This document shows positions 23,967 to 29,596 of a stretch of DNA of 29,596 bases, piece after piece. The position numbers and the translations under genes are program-made. The notes beneath the pieces were generated by a model. The model was not told the DNA's origin and searched no databases. It saw only the letters and a list, made by a program, of their open reading frames with translations. The number at the start of each line of letters is the position of its first letter. The stretch's first letter is position 1. The DNA is from Bdellovibrio sp. Its GTDB lineage: Bacteria > Myxococcota > SpSt-1050. Location of the stretch: assembly GCA_020725805.1 (NCBI GenBank), contig DYEF01000090.1, forward strand, positions 1 to 29,596. The letters run 5' to 3'.

Positions 23967-24450
23967 CGTCGATGACCTCATTGAGTTCCTCGAGGGTTTC
24001 CAGATTTTCTATTATATCAAGATTTGAAAATAGTTCAAGGTCGGAGATTATCTCGAGGTCGTCGGTTTTGTCCGGACTGAATATGCCTATTATGTGACTT
24101 TCTATTTCCCTGCCGGTATTCAGAGTATTATTGTGATTTTTATACAGAAAGACAGCCGTAAGGATTATTATTACTGATGCAGCGACAGCGATGACTCTGG
24201 GAAGGATGGTTGCCTTTCTCCTTCTGACTTCAGCACGGGAAATTATGTTTTCGAACATCCGGGAGCATTCCGAATCGCTCAGTTGAGGTATTTCCGGGGA
24301 GTTTCTCATCACATCGATTGTATTGAAATAATCTTCGAGCAGTTTTCTGCATCTGCCGCAATCCTGTATATGCAGGCTGATTTCCTTGTCATTCAGGGCT
24401 GACTCTTTTTTGTTGTAGTCAAAAAGCAGGTTGTCGATATGGTTATTCAT
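23956..24450 (-). CDS. Zinc-finger anti-sigma factor, single-pass membrane protein
   Basis: This 164-residue protein has a ZAS/zf-HC2-type motif near its N-terminus (HIQDCGRC with H27, C31, C34), in the region that binds the cognate sigma factor in the cytoplasm. A single membrane segment follows at about 85-104 (VIAVAASVIIILTAVFLY). The periplasmic part of about 60 residues is acidic and ends with a leucine/asparagine-rich motif, DLELFSNLDIIENLETLEEL. The gene overlaps the sigma factor gene by eight bases, the usual arrangement for an ECF sigma/anti-sigma pair. Release of sigma by proteolysis or conformational change is general for the family and not shown here. Confidence 0.82.
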   Translation of the reverse strand: MNNHIDNLLFDYNKKESALNDKEISLHIQDCGRCRKLLEDYFNTIDVMRNSPEIPQLSDSECSRMFENIISRAEVRRRKATILPRVIAVAASVIIILTAVFLYKNHNNTLNTGREIESHIIGIFSPDKTDDLEIISDLELFSNLDIIENLETLEELNEVIDDEI

Positions 24451-25009
24451 CCTTGATCTCCATAATACTTATAGTGGCCCTGTGAATAAGTGACTTGACG
24501 GTATTTATATTTGTATCCATAACCTGAGCCGTCTCCTCGTAGCTCAGTCCTTCTATTTTGTTGAGTATAAAGGCTGTCTTTTGTTTTTCGGGCAATTCGT
24601 CGAGCCTCTTTTCAATGTTTTTGAGAAGTTCATTAGCAAAAGCGGTCTGTTCCGGAGTAACGGATGACGAGAAAGAGACAGGTGTGGGTTCGTTCTCGCT
24701 AAGTGTATCCCTGTGATCTCTTATATAATTCAGGATACAGTTGTATGTCAGCCTGTAAAAGAAGGTGTTGAAACTTATCTCGGGGTTGTAGAGGTCTTTT
24801 TTCTGGTACAGCCTCAGAAATACCTCCTGCGTGATATCTCTGGCTGTTTCATAATTTCTCGAAAACCTGTAAGCCATAGAAAAGACTCTCCTTACAAACC
24901 TGTCATACAGAACCCTGAAGGCAGCCGCTTCTCCCTCGCGGAAACGCAGCATAATCTCGGCATCTGTCATCTTCAACGGATCAAAACCTTTTCCCTTCAG
25001 GTCTGCCAA
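24443..25009 (-). CDS. ECF-type RNA polymerase sigma factor
   Basis: This is a sigma70 family group 4 (ECF) regulator of about 190 residues. Region 2 is seen in EGEAAAFRVLYDRFVRRVFS and DITQEVFLRLYQK, and region 4 in LDELPEKQKTAFILNKIEGL, SYEETAQVM and NINTVKSLIHRA. The linker is short, as usual for the class. The start is uncertain. GTG 25021 overlaps the ribosome-binding site AAAGGAGG, so I prefer TTG 25009, which is 11 bases after it. ATG 24970 would also leave region 2 intact but has no good site. The gene heads a four-gene operon with its anti-sigma factor and two exported proteins, pointing to an envelope-derived signal. Confidence 0.87.
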   Translation of the reverse strand: MADLKGKGFDPLKMTDAEIMLRFREGEAAAFRVLYDRFVRRVFSMAYRFSRNYETARDITQEVFLRLYQKKDLYNPEISFNTFFYRLTYNCILNYIRDHRDTLSENEPTPVSFSSSVTPEQTAFANELLKNIEKRLDELPEKQKTAFILNKIEGLSYEETAQVMDTNINTVKSLIHRATISIMEIKDE

Positions 25010-25065
25010 GTATTTAAACACCTCCTTTTCTGTTTAGTTTCAGCAAAAATATCTGATTTCTGCAT

Positions 25066-25093
25066 AAACAAAAAAGCCCCGCAAAACGGGGCT
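25066..25093 (-). terminator. Intrinsic terminator of the HU-family gene
   Basis: On the - strand AGCCCCG, loop TTTTG and CGGGGCT form a GC-rich 7-base stem (25093-25075), followed by a T run. It lies 22 bases after the HU stop codon. On the + strand the hairpin is followed only by CTTTTCT, so it works best for the - strand. It separates the HU gene from the sigma factor operon. Confidence 0.85.
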
Positions 25094-25115
25094 CTTTTCT
25101 GAAAACGGTATTTCC

Positions 25116-25391
25116 TCAAATTATTTCCTTGAATTCCTTGCTCGGTCTGAATTTGACGGTTTTGCTTGCCTTTATCTTTATTTTTTCACCGGTTTTCGGG
25201 TTTTTTCCTTCTCTTGCCTTTCTCTGTCTCAGAACGAATGAACCGAAATGGGGATACAGAAAGCGGCTCTCCTTCTTAATAGCCTTTTTGATGTTCTCAA
25301 AAATGGAGTCCATTATAAGGTTCAGGGTCTTTTTTGAGATGGTTGTCTTGGTCTGTTTTCTTACTGCTTCGAGTAATTCTTGCTTGGTCAT
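25116..25391 (-). CDS. HU/IHF-family DNA-binding protein
   Basis: This nucleoid-associated protein of 91 residues belongs to the DNABII family and bends DNA as a dimer. The N-terminal helices (MTKQELLEAVRKQT, then SKKTLNLIMDSIFENIKKAI) are followed by the beta region with FGSFVLRQRKAREGKNPKTG, holding the conserved GxF and the NPxTG tip of the DNA-binding arm, and the closing KTVKFRPSKEFKE. The usual arm proline is present in the tip. GGAGG seven bases upstream of the ATG supports the start. It has its own promoter upstream and a strong terminator after it. HU and IHF subunits cannot be told apart with confidence, and a single gene suggests an HU-like homodimer. Confidence 0.9.
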   Translation of the reverse strand: MTKQELLEAVRKQTKTTISKKTLNLIMDSIFENIKKAIKKESRFLYPHFGSFVLRQRKAREGKNPKTGEKIKIKASKTVKFRPSKEFKEII

Positions 25392-25441
25392 TTATGCCCT
25401 CCTTGGCATCAGTGGTTAATAAATAAGCAAAATAGGGGATT

Positions 25442-25469
25442 TTGATAACATATCTTTAATCTTTGTCAA
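25442..25469 (-). promoter_or_regulatory. Sigma70-type promoter for the HU-family gene
   Basis: On the - strand a perfect TTGACA (25469-25464) is followed after 16 bases by TATCAA (25447-25442), 50 bases upstream of the ATG at 25391. The -10 is imperfect, but the -35 is exact. Confidence 0.55.
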
Positions 25470-25555
25470 CTATAAAGTTGCGCAGAATCTATATTTTACT
25501 TATGTCCGGCGTTGATATGAACAGCAAACCCGCTTAAATTCAGTATTCAGAAAGA

Positions 25556-28500
25556 CTATTCGTTTTCGAACACGGCATTCTTGCCCATGGTACCGGAAGG
25601 CTGCGGTCTGTCTGCAAATATGTCTCTGATCACTACTTTGTGGTCCCCGTTTTTATCTTCGAGCGGGAACCCGCGGTTGGTAAGCGGATATTCCTCCGTG
25701 CCTGACCACTTTCCCTGGTCCTTCGGGAGCCCTATTGTGTATTTATACTGAACATTTGTTAGCGGAGGGAAGGCAAAAGTCCCTGTCCAGATCTGGTCAT
25801 TTGCTACTTCATCCGAGCCCTGTCCGTCATCCCTTAATGCACAACCGACAGAATTCGGAATCCAGTCGCAGAGTTTCTCGGTCGCTCCTGTAATGTAAAC
25901 AATGCCGTTACCCTTGGGTGGTGGAGGAGTTGTGATATTGGTATACTGGTCGATAGGAATGACCTTGCCGCTTACATCGACCTTGAAGGTCACATAAATG
26001 AGCGTTGTGGTGTCTTCGAAGATGATTTTTGAACCGAAGTTGGGGGCAGAATCGATATCCGAATCTCCCCTTGCCACTACGTACAGGAGTTCGAGCGGGT
26101 CATCTTTTGTTATTTCGAGTGCATTAAAAGGAATTTTTATCTCGATGAGCTTCCCCTTGGATACAGGTCCGCCTGCGCTGATCCCGTTCAGCTGTGTAGC
26201 TGTCCATTTGCCGCTGCCGTCCGCATTTGAAAGGGTCAGACTGAGGCTGACCCCCGAAAAGTCAAGCACAAGTTCCTTTGCCGCACCTCCGGAGACGAAC
26301 TGAAGCGGTGTCCCGTTTCTTGTGCTCTTGTTGGAAGGGTTTGCAATATATTCTCCCTTGTCCTTATCCGTTATATGCTTGTGGGAGAAATAGAGGAATA
26401 TTTTCATATTGGAGTTGAGTTTTGCAGAGAGGTCGAAGTTAGAAAGAATTGCCGTATAGAAATTGTTGTCGTCATATCCGTAATAAATCATTGAAATTAT
26501 ATCGTCGGGAGAAGGTGTCGAACCCGAGGAGTCGATATCGTAGAAGAGTCCGCCTTCATTTGCCCATTCGCTCTCGTCCGGGTCGAAAATCCCATTGATA
26601 GTGGGGGGAGTTGTGAAAGGACCTTTGAGGCTCTTTGCCTTTGGCTGGACAATCGGGCCGAATTCCGGGGTTGTAATCTGTGCGCCCGCCAGTCTGGCAA
26701 ATTCATAGACGCCGTTCAGATGAGCCCTGAAAGACCGGTCGAACGGGGTATCGTCGTTTGCAGGTGATGTCATATCGTCGCCGTACCACCAGAACCAGTC
26801 AGAACCCTCCGCGCTGTAGATGGATTCCCATGCCTTCCATATGTAGTAATCTCTTTGGTTTGTTACTGGGTCGGGCATAGGTGCAGACGGGTTCGGACGC
26901 GGAAGACCGGTCTTCTCTAAGTCGCTTCTTGCCCTTCTCAGATATGTCCACGCCTGATTCTCCTCGGATTCCCCTATCCATATGGCGTAGTTTGAACCTA
27001 TCCAGCTGCCCGGCCAGAGGTCATCTATCTTCTTCATTGAGGATACCGGATGTGCAGGGATGTTTCTGCTTTCGTTACCTTCAATATATTCGGTGACGGT
27101 AGTTGTTATGATTTCACCCATTTTATAGGATTCGTTGAGTTTTGAATAGAGAAGATTTTTGAAACCGTTCCCCTGAAAGTCCTTGATATAGTTCTCCCAC
27201 GGATTCTCCCCGTCGGATATGACTACAACGAGTCTGTCAATCTGTCCGAAATTAGGGGCGTTCCTGAGAACGTCCTGTATGAATTCATTCGCTGCCTGTT
27301 CGGGGGTTAGTCCCTGAAATGCGAAACCTATCTTGTCGGATAGTGCGTTGTCCCTGAAGATGATGGCCATATCCTTATTCCCTCCGCCGTTTACCCTGTA
27401 GGGCTGGAACTGATTGAGTCCGGAGGGTTGGGAACGTTCGACGATTCCCTGGTCCGTTGCCACCCATTTGACCGAGTTGGATGCAAATACCTGAATTGCC
27501 TCATTTGAGACAGAGCCCTCGCCGGGCCACATCCCCACGGGTGTATAATTGAAGAGACCTGAAAAATAGGATAAGGCCTTCAGCACGTGTGCGTGTGCGT
27601 CCAGAGGATAGCTGAAGTTCGGCTGCGGGAGTACATCGGACGGCTGGCACTTCTTTGCTGTATCGGTATTTATCAGGAGCGGAAGGATGGGGTGATAGAA
27701 TGGCGTGGTGGTGAGTTCTATCTGTCCCTTCTTGGTCTCGAAGTTATAGGCGAGTTCCTTATGAACGGTAATTACATTTTTCATAATTTTGAGTTGTTCG
27801 GCCACAAGACGGTTACAGAGGTCTTCAGTGATCTTTACACCCTTTCTGAGATAGAACTTCCCGTCCGGTTTCTCCTCTACGACATCGGAGAGATCGACAG
27901 ATGAGCCGTCCGGCAGACTGACCCTGCCCCTTAGGAAATTCACATCGAACCACGCTATCTCGAAAAAGCCCTTGAGATTCAGCCAGTCTTCCTGTGTATA
28001 GGTTGCGCGGTTTTTGTCTCTTAATGCCTTATATTCCGGAAATCTCTCCATAACTGCATCTGATGTTGAGACACAGGACCATGCACCTCTGTAAAAATAT
28101 TCAATCTGTTCCTGTGTGGCCGTTGACGGGTCCGGTGTGTCTTTGAGCAGGATATCGATAAACGGGTCGGTCTTCCCCTCGTACTTTGCAAGGAATTCGG
28201 CCTCGTTGATACGGTTTGTGGCAGGATTGTAATACGGGGTGAGCCGTTTGATATAGTATTCGTCGAGCTGAAAGAGCATCACTGAGGTAAGATTTATGTT
28301 CAGGTGTACATCCGGATAATTTCTTAATACCTCGGCCATTCTGTAATAGCTCATTACGGCGTGTTTTCTTACCCATGGGCCGAGGAGCTGGTCCTTTACC
28401 GGGTCAAGGTAGGTCGGCTGATGCTGGTGCCATAGTATCGTGAGATATACCGACCGTTTGATCTGGGCTTTATTGCGGCTCTTGTCGATAGAATTGCCTG

Positions 28501-28972
28501 ATTTATCAGTAACGTTCTGAACGAGGACCGTATAGGTAAGCTGCGGGTTAATAACGGCGGAGGACGGAATTGTAAGGGTGGCAAACTCGTTTCTGACTGT
28601 AATTCCGTTGATTGCGATAACTGAATTGTCTGACCCTTTGATTGTATAATTTTCGGTCTTCGAACCCGATGTCTCATCGACAGGCTCGGAGAATCTTACC
28701 GTGATTACTTTTCCGTCGGGGGAGAAGGCGCTGACCACATAGGGGGCGGTTGTATCGACACCGGTATCCGTTATCTCTTCAGCGTCCGGAAAGCCCGTGT
28801 CTCTGATATCCTCATCTGATATGTCAGGCAGATTCCCGTCTTTTGTGCCGGAGGTGTCTATTGGTATTACAATATCCGTATTGCCTGAGTTACCGGTATC
28901 GGACGAAGAAGGACCTGAACAGCTGAAAAGAAGATAAATTAATATGAAAATTGCAGGGTAATGTCTTTTCAT
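25556..28972 (-). CDS. GH57-family glycoside hydrolase lipoprotein (amylopullulanase-like) with accessory beta domains
   Basis: A 1139-residue membrane-anchored protein. MKRHYPAIFILIYLLFSC gives lipobox LFSC with the cysteine at 18, followed by a Ser/Gly/Asp/Thr-rich linker. Residues about 70-160 form a Big/SbsA-like Ig domain (APYVVSAFSPDGKVITVRFS, then EPVDE). The GH57 core starts with LWHQHQP (W181), continues with the nucleophile block GMWPGEGSVS (E485 in GE) and has the second catalytic block VVISDGENPWENY (D587). Residues about 790-985 resemble a DOMON or CBM9-like module. The last 150 residues form another beta module with an unusual DDG..DEVANDQIWTG segment and a TNRGFPL strand. ATG 28972 follows GAGGAGG. 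An in-frame start at 29026 is rejected because it precedes the signal peptide by 18 residues. The likely substrate is an alpha-1,4/1,6 glucan. Confidence 0.85.
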   Translation of the reverse strand: MKRHYPAIFILIYLLFSCSGPSSSDTGNSGNTDIVIPIDTSGTKDGNLPDISDEDIRDTGFPDAEEITDTGVDTTAPYVVSAFSPDGKVITVRFSEPVDETSGSKTENYTIKGSDNSVIAINGITVRNEFATLTIPSSAVINPQLTYTVLVQNVTDKSGNSIDKSRNKAQIKRSVYLTILWHQHQPTYLDPVKDQLLGPWVRKHAVMSYYRMAEVLRNYPDVHLNINLTSVMLFQLDEYYIKRLTPYYNPATNRINEAEFLAKYEGKTDPFIDILLKDTPDPSTATQEQIEYFYRGAWSCVSTSDAVMERFPEYKALRDKNRATYTQEDWLNLKGFFEIAWFDVNFLRGRVSLPDGSSVDLSDVVEEKPDGKFYLRKGVKITEDLCNRLVAEQLKIMKNVITVHKELAYNFETKKGQIELTTTPFYHPILPLLINTDTAKKCQPSDVLPQPNFSYPLDAHAHVLKALSYFSGLFNYTPVGMWPGEGSVSNEAIQVFASNSVKWVATDQGIVERSQPSGLNQFQPYRVNGGGNKDMAIIFRDNALSDKIGFAFQGLTPEQAANEFIQDVLRNAPNFGQIDRLVVVISDGENPWENYIKDFQGNGFKNLLYSKLNESYKMGEIITTTVTEYIEGNESRNIPAHPVSSMKKIDDLWPGSWIGSNYAIWIGESEENQAWTYLRRARSDLEKTGLPRPNPSAPMPDPVTNQRDYYIWKAWESIYSAEGSDWFWWYGDDMTSPANDDTPFDRSFRAHLNGVYEFARLAGAQITTPEFGPIVQPKAKSLKGPFTTPPTINGIFDPDESEWANEGGLFYDIDSSGSTPSPDDIISMIYYGYDDNNFYTAILSNFDLSAKLNSNMKIFLYFSHKHITDKDKGEYIANPSNKSTRNGTPLQFVSGGAAKELVLDFSGVSLSLTLSNADGSGKWTATQLNGISAGGPVSKGKLIEIKIPFNALEITKDDPLELLYVVARGDSDIDSAPNFGSKIIFEDTTTLIYVTFKVDVSGKVIPIDQYTNITTPPPPKGNGIVYITGATEKLCDWIPNSVGCALRDDGQGSDEVANDQIWTGTFAFPPLTNVQYKYTIGLPKDQGKWSGTEEYPLTNRGFPLEDKNGDHKVVIRDIFADRPQPSGTMGKNAVFENE

Positions 28973-29275
28973 AACGACCTCCTCGGCAGAATATACTACA
29001 ACATTTTTTTCCTTATTAAAAGCCAAATCATTTTCTGTTATTAAAGTTGAACGAGGATATATTGAAAGTCTTTGGTTAGAGATAAAGAGCTGAAGAGCTG
29101 AAGTTTTGATAGAGAACCTTTTTAGGATTTTTTGAAAATTTTGGGGTATTTCCAGCGAAAAAATCCTATTGACATCAAAAAAAAAAAAAGAATGGTATAT
29201 TTTAATGTGAAGATGGAGGGGAAGAATGTTTTTGAAAAACAGGAATGAATATGTTTTAATAAAGAGTAGGGAAAG
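28973..29275. other. 303-base divergent intergenic region
   Basis: The gap between the GH57 gene (- strand) and the partial gene at the window end holds the GH57 ribosome-binding site (GAGGAGG), a possible + strand promoter with an A tract (29169-29201) and a 17-codon leader ORF at 29226. Upstream of GH57 on the - strand I found TATATT- and TAGTAT-like -10 elements but no convincing -35 partner. The middle (about 29040-29160) is AT-rich and holds nothing I can name. Confidence 0.6.
29169..29201 (+). promoter_or_regulatory. Possible promoter with a 13-A tract in its spacer
   Basis: A perfect TTGACA (29169-29174) is followed by a tract of 13 adenines (29177-29189) and TATATT (29196-29201). The spacer is 21 bases, too long for good activity; a poorer -10 (TGGTAT, 29193-29198) would give 18. 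Changing the length of the A tract would tune or switch such a promoter. Confidence 0.4.
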
Positions 29276-29279
29276 ATGA
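29226..29279 (+). CDS. Short leader ORF of 17 codons
   Basis: ATG 29226 follows a strong ribosome-binding site (GGAGGGGAAG) by one to a few bases and opens a 17-codon frame, MFLKNRNEYVLIKSRER. Its stop TGA (29277-29279) overlaps the next ATG as ATGA. No family is recognisable. It could be a coupling leader that passes ribosomes to the next gene, or a chance frame. Confidence 0.35.
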   Translation: MFLKNRNEYVLIKSRER

Positions 29280-29596
29280 GAAGGGTTATTTTATTGTTAG
29301 TTCTTGTTTATATGTTTGACCGGGAGTCTTATGCCGGGTCTGTCCCTACTAATAGTAAGTTTGAAGTTTTGCCTGTTTATTTTGGTTGGGGAGGTCATCC
29401 TGAGAAGTTTGCGTTGGTAAAGGAGGGAGTGGATATATCGATAGGAGTGTGTAAATGTAGTATATCCGATGGTGTTAGTACCGATATTTGCCGCAGGAGC
29501 GATAGGTGTCCTCATGAAAGAAATGGGGTACCAGTGGATTTTAAGCCTAACCCACAGAATTGGAAGATTCGTTATTACAATCCTATCACCACAGAA
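29276..29596 (+). CDS. Exported protein of unknown function, 5' part only
   Basis: The frame is open from ATG 29276 to the window end (107 codons). The N-terminus (MRRVILLLVLVYMFDRESYAG) looks like a short signal peptide, with probable cleavage after SYA. The visible mature part holds a GWGGHPEKFALVKEGVDISI segment and four cysteines, CKC then CRRSDRC, that could pair or bind metal. I do not recognise a family. The start overlaps the stop of the leader ORF, and AGGGAAAG just upstream is a possible ribosome-binding site. The end of the gene is not in the window. Confidence 0.6.
   Translation, partial: MRRVILLLVLVYMFDRESYAGSVPTNSKFEVLPVYFGWGGHPEKFALVKEGVDISIGVCKCSISDGVSTDICRRSDRCPHERNGVPVDFKPNPQNWKIRYYNPITTE

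Noticed and set aside
29000-29100. A promoter for the GH57 gene on the - strand
   Set aside because: TATATT and TAGTAT elements are present, but no -35 hexamer sits 16-18 bases away, so I could not choose one.

Overview
The window comes from a Gram-negative bacterium with a two-membrane envelope. It carries an ABC exporter for a long surface glycan, five or six exported lipoprotein-like proteins, and a zinc-finger anti-sigma system. Cys-rich lipoproteins, Asp/Thr-rich linkers after the lipobox, beta-propellers and divergent InlB-like repeats are a mix often met in deltaproteobacterial-grade lineages (Myxococcota and relatives). Base composition is moderate to AT-rich. The species cannot be named from this sequence. 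I saw no tRNA, rRNA, CRISPR array, insertion sequence or integrase.

Region 1 (1-9175, + strand) is a tightly coupled surface-polysaccharide operon. It holds the 3' end of a DegT-family aminotransferase, a WecB-type UDP-GlcNAc 2-epimerase, Wzm and Wzt, a 1208-residue methyltransferase/coiled-coil/glycosyltransferase fusion, and a second GT4-type glycosyltransferase whose frame runs into a lipoprotein-like tail. Consecutive genes overlap by 4-10 bases. The likely logic is nucleotide-sugar supply, then chain growth, then methyl capping and length control by the fusion, then recognition of the finished end by the Wzt C-terminal domain and export. This recalls the WbdD/WbdA/Wzt scheme of E. coli O9a, but here capping enzyme, coiled-coil ruler and a glycosyltransferase are one chain. 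It is the most interesting part of the window.

Region 2 (9258-20011) holds exported proteins: a transglutaminase-fold protein with an N-terminal sugar-binding-like domain, a Cys-rich beta-propeller lipoprotein, a GH31 alpha-glycosidase lipoprotein, and a secreted propeller protein with three InlB-like repeats. An aldehyde dehydrogenase and cyclophilin gene pair lies among them. Several genes have recognisable sigma70-type promoters with 17-base spacers.

Region 3 (20021-25469) has a periplasmic thioredoxin/TPR protein, a FadD-like acyl-CoA ligase with an acylphosphatase, a four-gene ECF sigma / anti-sigma / small exported protein / DUF3106-like operon on the - strand, and an HU-family DNA-binding protein with a clear terminator. 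The small exported protein copies the acidic periplasmic tail of the anti-sigma factor.

Region 4 (25556-29596) has a large GH57 lipoprotein with accessory beta domains. A divergent region with a 13-base A tract inside a possible promoter leads into a short leader ORF overlapping an unrecognised exported protein cut by the window end. GH31 and GH57 together suggest alpha-glucan breakdown at the cell surface.
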